Positions 1-9,685 are shown, counted from the stretch's first letter. The stretch is DNA of 64,000 nt from Sphingomonadales bacterium (GCA_016721875.1 JADKHG010000004.1:124001-188000), one strand, 5' to 3'. Numbers and translations are program-made. The notes: generated by a model from the letters alone, not told the origin.

Positions 1-62
1 ACCGTGAGCGCAGCAAAAGACGCTGAGATAGCCAGTAGCGATCCGAAATGGGTTTTTTTCAT
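1..62 (-). CDS. 5' end of an exported protein (partial)
   Basis: Only the first 20 codons are in the window. They read MKKTHFGSLLAISASFAALT on the minus strand, starting with ATG at 62. This is a typical signal peptide beginning: two lysines and then a hydrophobic stretch. An AAAGGAAAG ribosome binding site sits just upstream at about 66-74. The mature protein lies outside the window, so no function can be given. The gene is divergent from the phosphofructokinase. Confidence 0.6.
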   Translation of the reverse strand, partial: MKKTHFGSLLAISASFAALT

Positions 63-143
63 TGTCTTTCCTTTGACTTGCAAAATGCCTGTGAAACAAA
101 ACTGTCACTTATCGAAAGGCTTGAACAGCTTACGCGCAATTTT

Positions 144-171
144 TTGACAATTTTCGCGCGCGCTGTGTTAT
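144..171 (+). promoter_or_regulatory. candidate sigma-70 promoter for the phosphofructokinase gene
   Basis: A perfect TTGACA (144-149) is followed after 16 bases by TGTTAT (166-171), which matches 4 of 6 positions of TATAAT. It lies about 140 bases upstream of the phosphofructokinase start in a gene-free stretch (63-313). Nothing else stands out in this gap. The promoter is inferred from sequence only. Confidence 0.4.
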
Positions 172-313
172 TATTGCAACGCACCATTTTTTGGATTTCT
201 TTGCTGGGAACCCACTTTTGCGCAGATTCAGTCAGGGCTTGAACTTTGCTCTTCGCGCTAGCAGGAGGGTGTTAAGCGACGGAAAGTGACCGCCAAATAC
301 AAAAGGAAAATTG

Positions 314-1411
314 ATGCGGATCGGGATTTTGACTGGCGGTGGCGATGTTCCCGGGCTGAACGCCTGTATTCGCTCGATCACCTTGTCGGCACTCGATCTG
401 GGATGGGAGGTTGTCGGCTGCAAACGTGGCTGGAACGGCTTGTTGGCGCTCGATCCGGCAGACAGTGCAAGCCGCGCGCAACATCTTGTGGCACTGGACC
501 GGCAGGCGGTACGCGGTATCGACCGGGTGGGTGGCACAATGCTGCACACCTCGCGCACCGATCCGCGCACTGTCAAGGAAGGCGACCGCACAGGCGATGT
601 TCTCGCTAAGCTGAAGGCGCTGGGTATCGACGTGCTGTGCACCATGGGCGGGGACGGCACGCTGCGCTTTTCAGCCCATTTATCGGAGCAGGGCTTTCCG
701 GTGATCTCGATTCCAAAAACGATGGATAATGATGTATTTGGAACCGATTATTGCATTGGATTCTCGACCGCGGTCAGCCGCTCGGTCGAAGCAATCAACG
801 CTTTGCGGACCACCGCAGCGAGCCACGAGCGGCTGGCGGTAGTCGAATTGTTCGGGCGGCGATCGGGCGAAACCGCTTTGCTATCGGGCTTTTTGGCGCA
901 GGTTGATCGGACCTTGATTTCCGAAGTGCCGGTCGACCTTGACCGTTTGTCGCCCTTGCTGATCGCGGACAAGCAGTCGAATCCGGAAAATTACGCGATC
1001 TGTGTCGTTTCCGAAGGCGCAAGCCTGTCAGGCCAGGCCGCCGGCGAAGAAATTTCCAAACCCGCAATCAACCGCAACACGTTGGGTATCGGTCGCCAGA
1101 TTGCCCGTGAGCTGGAGAAGCGCACCGGCTTTGGCACAATTGTGCAGGAACTGGCCTATCTGATGCGATCAGGTACGCCCGATGCGATGGACCGGATGGT
1201 GGGCTTTGCCTTTGGCGCACTGGCGGTACAACTGATAAAGGTCGGGCATACGGGGCGGATGATCGCGCTTTCCGGAGGCAATTATACCCATGTGCCAATC
1301 GATACATTGTTGAGCGGGACCAAAGTCGTCGATGTTGCGGCTCTGTATGATATCGAGCATTTCCGTGCGAGCCTGCTCAAGGTGCAGGATATGCCGATGT
1401 TTCTATATTGA
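314..1411 (+). CDS. pfkA: 6-phosphofructokinase (PfkA family)
   Basis: A 365-residue PfkA-family kinase that phosphorylates fructose 6-phosphate in glycolysis. The phosphate-binding GGGDVPGLN motif is at residues 8-16, GGDG at 112-115, the catalytic PKTMDND at 134-140, and a GRRSG motif near 181-185. I chose the ATG at 314 over the in-frame TTG at 311 because of the AAGGAAAA ribosome binding site at 303-310. The residue set is mixed: glycine after GGD is typical of ATP users, while lysine in PKTMDND is typical of pyrophosphate enzymes and plant-type ATP enzymes. The phosphate donor therefore cannot be decided from sequence alone. The gene stands alone upstream of parC. Confidence 0.9.
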   Translation: MRIGILTGGGDVPGLNACIRSITLSALDLGWEVVGCKRGWNGLLALDPADSASRAQHLVALDRQAVRGIDRVGGTMLHTSRTDPRTVKEGDRTGDVLAKLKALGIDVLCTMGGDGTLRFSAHLSEQGFPVISIPKTMDNDVFGTDYCIGFSTAVSRSVEAINALRTTAASHERLAVVELFGRRSGETALLSGFLAQVDRTLISEVPVDLDRLSPLLIADKQSNPENYAICVVSEGASLSGQAAGEEISKPAINRNTLGIGRQIARELEKRTGFGTIVQELAYLMRSGTPDAMDRMVGFAFGALAVQLIKVGHTGRMIALSGGNYTHVPIDTLLSGTKVVDVAALYDIEHFRASLLKVQDMPMFLY

Positions 1412-1492
1412 AAGCTGCGGTTTTCCCCAACTTTCTGGCTTCCGGTATGACTATACTTGGCCTTTGCCGATGCCCCCGCTATCGGGGCTGCG

Positions 1493-3824
1493 ATGGCTGA
1501 CAGCACCGACACCGATACCCCTGCCGAAGATCCGTTCGACCAGATCGTCAACGCGCCGTTCGACGCGGCGATTTCCGAGCGTTACCTGATCTATGCGATG
1601 TCGACGATCACCGCGCGCTCGCTGCCCGATCTGCGCGATGGTCTGAAGCCAGTTCATCGCCGCCTGTTGTGGGCGATGCGGCAACTGAAGCTTGATCCAT
1701 CGTCCGGCTACAAGAAATGCGCGCGCGTTGTCGGCGACGTCATCGGTAAATATCACCCGCATGGCGACCAGTCGGTTTACGACGCGATGGTCCGGCTCGC
1801 GCAAACTTTCTCGCTGCGTTACCCCTTGGTCGATGGACAGGGGAATTTCGGCAATATCGACGGCGATAATGCGGCAGCCTATCGCTATACCGAAGCGCGG
1901 CTGACCAAGACCGCAATCGAGTTGATGCAAGGGCTCGACGAGAATGCCACCGACTTCAAACCGACCTACAATGGCGAGGATGAAGAGCCCGAGGTCATGC
2001 CGGGGCTGTTCCCCAATCTGCTCGCCAATGGCGCAAGCGGGATTGCGGTCGGGATGGCGACGAGCATTCCGTCGCACAACGCCCGCAGAGGTAATCGATG
2101 CAGCAATGCTGCTGATCGACGAACCACGTGCGACGCATGAACAATTGATGCAGATTGTCCAAGGACCGGATTTCGCCACCGGCGGGGTGCTGGTGGACAG
2201 CCGCGAAACGATTAGCACCGCCTATGCCAGCGGACGCGGCGCGTTGCGGGTGCGCGCGCGCTTTCATGCGGCGGCGTCAAAGGATGCGGCTGATCGCGAT
2301 GCGGGGATCGAACGCCTGCCCAACGGTACCTGGCAGTTGGTGATCAGCGAAATTCCCTATCAGGTGCAAAAGGGCAAGCTGATCGAACAGATCGCGCAAT
2401 TGATTGCCGACAAGAAGCTACCGATTTTGGACGATGTGCGCGATGAATCGGACACCGAAATCCGCATCGTGCTGGTTCCCAAAAGCCGCAATGTCGATCC
2501 TGAAGATCTAAAAAATGCGCTCTATCGGTTGACCGATCTTGAGACGCGCTTTGGTCTCAACATGAATGTGCTCGACGCCAACCGTGTTCCCAAGGTGATG
2601 GGGATTGGCGAAGTGTTACGCGAATGGCTGGCGCACCAGATCGAGGTTTTGGTCCGTCGGTCGCAGCACCGGCTGGAAAAGATAGATGCCCGGCTCGAAC
2701 TGCTCGAAGGTTATATCATTGCCTATCTCAATCTCGACCGGATTATCGAGATTATCCGCACCGAGGATGAGCCCAAACCGGTGATGATGGAGGAGTTCCA
2801 GCTGACCGACCGGCAGGCGGAAGCCATCCTCAATATGCGGCTGCGGTCTTTGCGCAAGCTGGAAGAAATGGAACTTCGCCGCGAGCTGGACGAACTGAAA
2901 GCCGAACGTGAGGAGCTGGTCAAGCTGCTCGAAAGCCCTGCGCGGCAGCGGACACGACTGAAGCGTGACTTGACCAAATTGCGCGCCGGCTATGCCGAGG
3001 AGACCGAGCTTGGACGCAGGCGAACTTCGCTGATCGAAGCGGCACCCGCGCGTGAAATCGCCCTAGAAGCCTTTATCGAGCGCGAGCCGGTTACGGTGAT
3101 CCTGTCCAAGCGCGGCTGGATCAAGGCAATGAAGGGCCATGCCGACCTGTCTGCCAAGACCGACTATAAGTTCAAGGAAGGCGACGCACAGGCACAGGTT
3201 TTCCATGCGCAGACCACCGACAAGATCCTCGTCGCAACCGCCAATGGCCGTTTCTACACCATTGGCGCCGACAAGCTGCCCGGCGCGCGCGGCTTTGGTG
3301 AGCCGCTGGGGACGATGATCGATATCGAGGCTGGCAACGACATATTGACGCTGCTTCCCGTGACGCCCGGCGGAAGAATGCTGCTGGCTGCATCGACCGG
3401 TAAGGGCTTCCTCTGCAAGATGGAGGATGTTGTTGCCGAAACGCGCAAGGGCAGGGGCGTAGTGACGCTGAAACCCGGCGCGCGGTTGCAAGTGGTGCGT
3501 TTGGCACCGCAAGATGCCGCCGATGAAACACTGGCCAAAGATCAATATGTCGCGGTCGTCGGTGAGAACCGCAAGCTGGTGATTTTCCCGATGAGCGAAA
3601 TTCCGGAAATGGCCAAGGGGCAGGGTGTCACCTTGCAGCGTTTCAAGGATGGCGGCTTGTCCGATGCGGTCTGTTTCCGCCTGAGCGAAGGGCTGAGTTG
3701 GACGATGGGTGGCGACAGCGGGCGCGTTCGTACCGAAACCGACCTGACCCAATGGCGGGTCGCGCGTGGCGCGGCCGGGCGACTGCCGCCGCAAGGTTTC
3801 CCCCGCAACAACCGGTTTGATTAA
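1493..3824 (+). CDS. parC: DNA topoisomerase IV subunit A, frame broken by one extra base
   Basis: ParC is the DNA-cleaving subunit of topoisomerase IV, which decatenates daughter chromosomes together with ParE. The N-terminal part (1493 to about 2080) has the RYLIYAMSTITARSLPDLRDG region and the catalytic region RYTEARLT. The reading frame then shifts: the protein continues as AEVIDAAMLL in the next frame and runs to the stop at 3824, including the C-terminal beta-propeller with GxRGxG-like repeats. Removing one C from the CCC at 2082-2084 restores HNAAEVIDA and gives a 776-residue protein, the usual size. As parC is essential, a sequencing or assembly error is the simplest explanation. The start at 1493 (MADSTDTD) is preferred over an upstream TTG. 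Confidence 0.9.
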
Positions 3825-3905
3825 TCCCAACCCGGTGTTGCATTAACCTTTTATTGTGCATGAGTTGTGAGACATAAATTTACCGCTGGGCCTTAGCGCA
3901 GCGAT

Positions 3906-5654
3906 ATGCACAATTGGGGTCGCAACCATTTTGATACCAACGAAGCCGCGTCATTGACCGCGCGGATGGTCGTCCGTTCGCGCCCTGAAGGATCGGATAG
4001 CGAATTTGGTTGGCTTAGCGCGCTTCCCATTGCTGCAGCCATTTTCCAAGTGAATGACAATGAAGCAACACGCGTCGCTTCCAACGATCAGTTCAGCCAG
4101 ATCGCCTTTGCAAAGGGGCGCGAAGCCGGGTTGGATCTCTCGGAATTTTCCGGACGGATATTTGACATGCGTCAGGCCGGCCGGGCGCTTCATTACGAAA
4201 AATGGGCTTCGCAAAATGCGGTCAGCCGGTGCGAGATCGAAGTCAGCATCGCGCAGTTCGGCAAAGCGCACGACCTTTATATGCTGTGCTTCGTTGACCG
4301 CACTGCCGAGGCCGTAAGTCGCATCAATCTGCGCCGCGAAATGCTGAACGACAACCTGACCGGCTTCAGCAACCGCGTAGGCTTCGAAGAAAAAGTCGAC
4401 GAAATGGCCGAAACGGTTTTGTGCAAAGCCAATGGCGAGCGCGACGCCGGGCAATTTGCGATGATTGTTATCGATTTGACGCGGTTTAGCCGGATCAACG
4501 AATCGATGGGTGTTCTTGTCGGCGACGAACTGATCCTGGCAGTGGCGCACCGGTTGAATTCCCGGGTTCGTCAGCATGAGATTTTGGCGCGGGTGGGTGG
4601 CGATGAATTTGCGTTGTTCGCGTCAGTCAAAAACGAAGACCAAGTTCGCGCGATTGCATCAAGGTTGGAGCAGGCCTTTGCCGATCCGTGCAAATTGTCC
4701 GATGTTGAAATCAAGGTCGAATGCGCGATCGCCGCAGCTATCGGCGAATATGGTCGCGACGAGCCTATGGATTCGCTGCGTCACGCGCAACTGACTCTGA
4801 AAAAGGCGAAGCGGACGCGTTGTCTCGAATTATTTTCCGCTGACAAGCTGGTGCAGGCCAAGCAACGCTTTTCCATCGAAACCGATTTGCGCCACGCCTT
4901 GGCCGCCGATCAGCTCGAACTGCATTATCAGCCGCTGATTGATCTTGGCTCAGGCAAATTGACTGGCTTTGAGGCACTGGCGCGGTGGAACCACCCGCAA
5001 TTGGGCTATATCTCGCCGGTCGATTTTATCCCGGTTGCCGAGGAAAGCGGTTTGATCATCCCGCTAGGCCGTTGGGCGCTTGCCGAAGCGGCGCGGACCA
5101 TTTCCCATTGGGATGACCGTGCGGGCAAGCAACTGCCATTCCGGATTTCCGTCAATCTGTCTGCCGAACAACTCGCGCGCGATGATGTGACCGCAGCGGT
5201 CAAATCGGCAATCAACGGCGCGGGGATCAGCGGTGATCGCTTGATTCTTGAATTGACCGAAAGCGCATTGGTCGAGGATCCCGACGGTGCACGGGCGAAA
5301 CTCGAAGCGCTTAAAAATCTGGATGCCAGCCTCGCCATGGATGATTTCGGCACCGGCTACTCCAACCTGTCCTACCTGCAAAAATTACCGATCGATGTGC
5401 TCAAGATCGACCGCAGTTTTATCACCGACATGCTCGCCAATCAGGATAGCCGGGCGATTGTCAGCACCATCCTGTCGTTGGCAAATGCTTTGGGGATGAA
5501 AACCACTGCGGAAGGCATCGAGACCGAAGAATTGTCTGACGCGCTGAAGGGGTTGGGTTGCACAAACGGGCAGGGCTATTTTTACGCACGCCCGCTTGCC
5601 AATGACGCAGCCTATGCTTTCCTCGCCGATTGCAACGCACTCGCTACAAGTTGA
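3906..5654 (+). CDS. GGDEF-EAL cyclic-di-GMP turnover protein with PAS-like N-terminus
   Basis: A 582-residue soluble protein without membrane segments. Residues 35-135 resemble a PAS-type sensor. The diguanylate cyclase domain follows with LTGFSNRVGF (151-160) and an intact GGDEF at 231-235. The phosphodiesterase domain has EAL at 356-358, then ELTES, DDFGTGYSNL, LKIDRSFI and EGIET, so the known catalytic residues appear present. The inhibitory RxxD site five residues before GGDEF reads RQHE (222-225), so feedback inhibition by c-di-GMP may be weak. The 3' end overlaps the convergent CCA-adding enzyme gene by 43 bases. Which activity dominates cannot be told from sequence. Confidence 0.9.
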   Translation: MHNWGRNHFDTNEAASLTARMVVRSRPEGSDSEFGWLSALPIAAAIFQVNDNEATRVASNDQFSQIAFAKGREAGLDLSEFSGRIFDMRQAGRALHYEKWASQNAVSRCEIEVSIAQFGKAHDLYMLCFVDRTAEAVSRINLRREMLNDNLTGFSNRVGFEEKVDEMAETVLCKANGERDAGQFAMIVIDLTRFSRINESMGVLVGDELILAVAHRLNSRVRQHEILARVGGDEFALFASVKNEDQVRAIASRLEQAFADPCKLSDVEIKVECAIAAAIGEYGRDEPMDSLRHAQLTLKKAKRTRCLELFSADKLVQAKQRFSIETDLRHALAADQLELHYQPLIDLGSGKLTGFEALARWNHPQLGYISPVDFIPVAEESGLIIPLGRWALAEAARTISHWDDRAGKQLPFRISVNLSAEQLARDDVTAAVKSAINGAGISGDRLILELTESALVEDPDGARAKLEALKNLDASLAMDDFGTGYSNLSYLQKLPIDVLKIDRSFITDMLANQDSRAIVSTILSLANALGMKTTAEGIETEELSDALKGLGCTNGQGYFYARPLANDAAYAFLADCNALATS

Positions 5655-6835
5655 TCGGCGATTGCATTCGCCCTAGCAGCATCGGGAAAGCCTTCGGCAA
5701 CCCACTGATCTTCTATCACGCGCAAAGTTTCGGACACGGCTTTGCCCTGGGCGAGCCCGCGCTCGATCAACGCGCCGCCTTTGATCGGGAAAACCGGTGG
5801 CGTCCAATCGCGCAATGCAGACAGTCCCGCTTTCCATTCGCTGTCGTCGGCGCGCAGCAGGAACAGGTCGCGGGTTGTTTCCGTCCCGATCCGGTATGCA
5901 AGCGGGCGCGCTTTTCGTGCTGCGGGGTGCCGATGCTGGGCCAAAGCAGCCAGTTCTGCGCGATTTGTATTGGAAAGCTTGAGGCGCTTTGAAACACGGT
6001 TTGTGATTTCCGGGTCGCAAGGCAAAAGTGCAGCCAACCGGAGGAGTGCTGATGGTGCAAACTCTGCCATTTGCTCCCGCTCTAAAAGCCGGTGCAAAGC
6101 TGAGACCCCTGCCTTGTCCACTTCGGGGAGGATGGCAGAAAAAATGCCTCCGTCGAGCATCTGCGACACACTTTGCGCAGGATTGGGAAGTGCGAGCAGT
6201 TTGAAAAGCTCATCGGCCAACCGTTCGCTCGACAGCGCGGTCAGGCTATGGGCCGCGGCAATGCAGGCATCGAGCGATGCTTTATCAGGTGCGCCTTTGC
6301 CAAAACGGGTGTGGAAGCGGAAGAAGCGCAATATGCGCAAATGATCCTCGGCGATGCGCGCCGCCGGATCACCGATGAACCGCACCAGCCCGGCTTCCAA
6401 ATCGGCAAGCCCGCCGAAATAATCGAAAACCTCGCCGCTCGCCGGGTTGGCATAAAGCGCGTTGATCGTGAAATCGCGCCGCGCCGCGTCTTCTTTCCAG
6501 TCGGTCGAAAAGGCGACGATGGCATGGCGGCCATCGGTCGAGACGTCACGGCGCAGCGTGGTAATTTCAGCCTTTGCATCGCCGGCAAGCGCGGTGACGG
6601 TGCCATGATCAATCCCGGTTGGGATGGCGCGCAATCCGGCGGTTTCCAGCCGCGCGATAACTTCGGTCGGGGTCACTGGGGTTGCGATATCGATGTCGGA
6701 CACTGGCAAGCCTAGCAAGGCATCGCGCACTGCTCCGCCGACAAATCGCGGGCCATCCTGATCGTCGCGCAGACAATCGACAATAGCGCCCAATCCCGCC
6801 GAACGACGCCATCCGGTATCGGGCAGTCGCACCAT
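5612..6835 (-). CDS. cca: CCA-adding tRNA nucleotidyltransferase family protein
   Basis: A 407-residue class II nucleotidyltransferase that adds or repairs the CCA end of tRNA. The head domain carries RFVGGAVRDALLG (30-42), the metal-binding pair D47-x-D49 in SDIDIATP, and the ARRDFTINALYAN motif (118-130), followed by the RNA-binding motif GDPAARIAEDHLRILRFFRF split over about 155-175. The start ATG at 6835 shares a base with the TGA of the NUDIX gene (TGATG), which argues for translational coupling and against the longer frame to 6907. It is the last gene of a five-gene minus-strand operon. Confidence 0.92.
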   Translation of the reverse strand: MVRLPDTGWRRSAGLGAIVDCLRDDQDGPRFVGGAVRDALLGLPVSDIDIATPVTPTEVIARLETAGLRAIPTGIDHGTVTALAGDAKAEITTLRRDVSTDGRHAIVAFSTDWKEDAARRDFTINALYANPASGEVFDYFGGLADLEAGLVRFIGDPAARIAEDHLRILRFFRFHTRFGKGAPDKASLDACIAAAHSLTALSSERLADELFKLLALPNPAQSVSQMLDGGIFSAILPEVDKAGVSALHRLLEREQMAEFAPSALLRLAALLPCDPEITNRVSKRLKLSNTNRAELAALAQHRHPAARKARPLAYRIGTETTRDLFLLRADDSEWKAGLSALRDWTPPVFPIKGGALIERGLAQGKAVSETLRVIEDQWVAEGFPDAARANAIADQLVASALQSARKA

Positions 6836-7416
6836 CAGGCGCTGATCCGCCGGGCAAGGTTTGCGATGATACCGGCGGTCACCCCCCAAATCCTCCAGCC
6901 ATTCCATTCAAAGTCATAATAGTCGCGCATCCGCCCTTGCCACAATCCCTGATGTTTTTGGAGATTGGCAGGATCGAAAATGATATCCAGCGGAACCTCG
7001 AACCAATCCTCGACTTCATTCGGATTGGGGGTCAACGGAAGGTCGGGGGGGATCAACCCCACAACCGGCTGAATGCGATAGCCGCTGCCGGAATAATAAG
7101 GGTCGGCTTCGCCCAATATGGATACGACATTGCGCGGCAGCGCCAGTTCCTCATCGGCCTCGCGCAAGGCGGCGGCGACGGCATTTTCATCCTCGGCGTC
7201 GATCTTGCCGCCTGGAAAGGCGACTTGTCCGGCATGGCTGCGCAGCCAATCGGGGCGTTTGGTCAGGATCATTCCCGGTTCTGGGCGCTGGGTTATCGGA
7301 ATGAGGACCGCCGCTTCACGAAACACGGCATCTTCGGGATGGAAATGGCGCTCATCCTCGAAATGCGCGGCGCTTGCCGGATGAAGCGCGGCTTCGATGC
7401 GTTCGATCCAGTTCAT
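6835..7416 (-). CDS. NUDIX hydrolase, coenzyme A pyrophosphatase (NudL type)
   Basis: A 193-residue NUDIX protein. It shows the CoA-pyrophosphatase signature LTKRPDWLRSHAGQVAFPGG and a NUDIX box of the form GGKIDAEDENAVAAALREADEEL, split here only for description. The family hydrolyses CoA and its derivatives to 4'-phosphopantetheine and 3',5'-ADP. The start ATG at 7416 overlaps the stop of the DUF1285 gene in an ATGA junction, and its own stop overlaps the cca start. The longer frame to 7455 is therefore unlikely to be used. The pairing with cca in one transcript is common in sphingomonads as far as I know. Confidence 0.9.
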   Translation of the reverse strand: MNWIERIEAALHPASAAHFEDERHFHPEDAVFREAAVLIPITQRPEPGMILTKRPDWLRSHAGQVAFPGGKIDAEDENAVAAALREADEELALPRNVVSILGEADPYYSGSGYRIQPVVGLIPPDLPLTPNPNEVEDWFEVPLDIIFDPANLQKHQGLWQGRMRDYYDFEWNGWRIWGVTAGIIANLARRISA

Positions 7417-7970
7417 TGGGCCTCCGCAATCGGAAAAAACTGCCCTAGGCTCCAAAGGCCCGGCGGTTCATTGCCCTCAGCTAGCGCCAGCTCAGCCATT
7501 TCATAATAGGGATTGCGGGCAATACGCGCCCAAAGCCCATCGCGTGCCAGCACATAGGGCAGCGCCAAATCACCGCGCAGTTGAATGGGGTGATCCGGAC
7601 CTGCCACAACCAGATCGTCGCTGTTCAACCGGAAGGCAAGCGAGCGGCTTTCCCCATTGCCCTCGCTGGCGAGCTCGACTGCCAGAAAAGGCGCATCCTC
7701 AATTTCGATGCGCAATTTTTCCTGCGGGGTCACCAGCCAGTGCGAACCGTCGGCTTCACAGCGCAGCAGCGAGGAAAAGGCGCGAACCATAGCTGGTCGG
7801 GTGATCTCGCCGCCCTGATGATACCAGCGTCCATCGGCCGCGATCCGCATTTCACTATCGCCCGCTTTTTCAGGGTGCCAGTTGGCTACAGGGGGCAGTT
7901 TTCGTTGCGCCGCCAATTCGGCGATTTGCGCGAGGTTCAATCCAGCAAGATCGGGGGGATCATAGGGCAT
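7413..7970 (-). CDS. DUF1285 family protein
   Basis: A 185-residue cytosolic protein with the features of DUF1285: an early RIAADGRWYHQGGEI segment, then RPAMVRAFSSLLR, and a WLVTPQEKLRIEIEDAPF block. The biochemical role of this family is unknown. The start ATG at 7970 lies inside the end of the GNAT gene (11-base overlap), and the stop overlaps the start of the NUDIX gene. Its fixed place between an acetyltransferase and a CoA pyrophosphatase hints at a role in CoA or acyl metabolism, but that is inference. Confidence 0.85.
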   Translation of the reverse strand: MPYDPPDLAGLNLAQIAELAAQRKLPPVANWHPEKAGDSEMRIAADGRWYHQGGEITRPAMVRAFSSLLRCEADGSHWLVTPQEKLRIEIEDAPFLAVELASEGNGESRSLAFRLNSDDLVVAGPDHPIQLRGDLALPYVLARDGLWARIARNPYYEMAELALAEGNEPPGLWSLGQFFPIAEAQ

Positions 7971-8451
7971 CGGCGCGCTCGACCTGTCCCGTTTGTGGCA
8001 ATGAGTGATTGCCGACATTGCGCACCAGCAAGCGGCGTGGTTCCCATGGACCGGGAAGCGTCCAGTCTGCGCTGGCGTCGGGGGCAAAACCGAAGCGACC
8101 ATAATATTCGGGGTCGCCGATCATCACCATTGCCGGGTCGCCAATAGTGGGCGCTGCGTCCAATGTTGCATGCATCAGCCTGTGGCCGTGGCGCTGACCC
8201 TGCCGGTCGGGGGCGACCGCAACCGGACCAACCAGCGCCAGTGTCGAACCGCCGACCCGCACCGGCCAGCACTGGATGCTTCCGATCAGCGCGTCACCGT
8301 TAAGCAAACCAAAGGAGAGTGGTGCAATCGCCTTGCTGCCGATGCGCAGCAGATAGGCGGTCCGGCTATGCCGATCCTCTCCAAAGGCCGCATCGAGCAA
8401 CGCTTCGACCTGATCTTCGGGAACTTTATGCAGGGGTATCAATTCAGCCAT
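7960..8451 (-). CDS. GNAT family N-acetyltransferase
   Basis: A 163-residue GNAT acetyltransferase. The acetyl-CoA pyrophosphate loop RQGQRHGHRL is at about residues 98-107, after the VGPVAVAPD strand, and the YYGRFGF motif follows at about 127-133. The substrate is unknown; relatives are usually annotated as predicted N-acetyltransferase YhbS-like. The start ATG at 8451 (MAELIPLHK) overlaps the stop of the MFS gene by 8 bases, which decides the start against a much longer frame. Confidence 0.88.
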   Translation of the reverse strand: MAELIPLHKVPEDQVEALLDAAFGEDRHSRTAYLLRIGSKAIAPLSFGLLNGDALIGSIQCWPVRVGGSTLALVGPVAVAPDRQGQRHGHRLMHATLDAAPTIGDPAMVMIGDPEYYGRFGFAPDASADWTLPGPWEPRRLLVRNVGNHSLPQTGQVERADAL

Positions 8452-9685
8452 TGAGGACGGCTTCCCCATCATCCCTTTTGCGCAGGAAGAATAATGCCAG
8501 AAGCGCCAGCAGGCCGATACTGGCAGCGATGACATAAGGGGCACCCGGAAAGCGAACTGGCGCGCCACTTTCGGTAAATGCCGCCAGCGCATAATTATAG
8601 GTGAATTGCGCAATCATCATGCCGAGCGCCGCCAGACTGCCGACCAGCCCTTGCAGCTCACCCTGTTGTGACGCAGGCGCGCGCATCGACATCATCGCGT
8701 TCAACGACGGCATGGCAAGGCCGGAAAAGCCGTTCACCAGCAACAGGATCATGATGATCGTTCCATTGGGAACAAAAGCAACGACCAGATAGCTGGCTAT
8801 GCCGCAAAGCATCCCGATATAGGCGGTTTTGCGTTCACCAAAATGAGCGATGAAGCGGCGGATGACCATTGCCTGAAAAACCGCCATCGACACCCCGACC
8901 AGCCCTAGCGAAAGGCCGACCATGCGGCTGTCCCAGCCATATTGAATGGGCGCGAAGAATGACCAGCTCGCCGGATAGACATTGCCCGCCATCGCCCAGA
9001 GAAAATAGATCAGAGCGACCGGCAATATCCCCTTGATCCGCCCTAGCGAGGCAAAGGCCCCTAACGGATTGGCGCGCTTCCACTCAAAAGGCCGCTTCTT
9101 GTCTTCGGGCATGGTTTCGGGGAACACCAGCCAGCCGTAGATACCGTTGGCAAAAGCAAGACCCGCCGCGACGAAAAAAGGAACGCGGGGGCCGAAATCA
9201 CCCAGCAATCCACCAATGACGGGACCGAAAACAAAGCCAAGGCCAAAGGCTGCGCCAACCTTGCCAAAGCTGGCGGCGCGGTCTTCGGCGGAGGACATGT
9301 CGGCCATGGCGGCATTGGCGGGGCCGAATACCGCGCCCAAGCCACCGGCGATTGCACGCCCGACGAATAGCCATATGACCGAGGGTGCCAGCCCCATCAG
9401 CAGGAAATCGAGGCCAAAAGCGAAGAGCGAAACGAGGAACACCGGCCGCCTACCAAAGCGGTCACCCAGATTGCCGACGGTCGGCATCAAAAGCACCTGA
9501 AACAGCCCGTATGTCGCGCCGATCCAAGCACCAATCCGCGCCGCTTCTGCCGAATCGACTTTGGCCAGATGTCGGATCAGGTCCGGCAAGACGGGCATGA
9601 TGATGCCGAAACCCATCGAATAAATGAGCACGGTCAGCAGCACAAAACGTGTCGCGCGTTTGCGGATGGTGGGGTCCATGGACAT
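8444..9685 (-). CDS. MFS transporter, TetA/multidrug-like
   Basis: A membrane protein of about 413 residues with 12 predicted segments and the MFS signature between helices 2 and 3 (NLGDRFGRRPVFL). The first helix contains YSMGFGIIMPVLPDL, as in the TetA branch of drug:proton antiporters. The substrate cannot be assigned. I prefer the start at 9685 (MSMDPTIRKRATRF) because the in-frame ATG at 9799 leaves only 24 bases to the divergent DUF1499 gene and has no ribosome binding site; the start remains uncertain. It is the first gene of the operon running through GNAT, DUF1285, NUDIX and cca. Confidence 0.88.
   Translation of the reverse strand: MSMDPTIRKRATRFVLLTVLIYSMGFGIIMPVLPDLIRHLAKVDSAEAARIGAWIGATYGLFQVLLMPTVGNLGDRFGRRPVFLVSLFAFGLDFLLMGLAPSVIWLFVGRAIAGGLGAVFGPANAAMADMSSAEDRAASFGKVGAAFGLGFVFGPVIGGLLGDFGPRVPFFVAAGLAFANGIYGWLVFPETMPEDKKRPFEWKRANPLGAFASLGRIKGILPVALIYFLWAMAGNVYPASWSFFAPIQYGWDSRMVGLSLGLVGVSMAVFQAMVIRRFIAHFGERKTAYIGMLCGIASYLVVAFVPNGTIIMILLLVNGFSGLAMPSLNAMMSMRAPASQQGELQGLVGSLAALGMMIAQFTYNYALAAFTESGAPVRFPGAPYVIAASIGLLALLALFFLRKRDDGEAVLNG

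Noticed and set aside
1451..2218. 255-codon minus-strand frame over the parC frameshift
   Set aside because: ParC sequence on the plus strand is unambiguous on both sides of the break.
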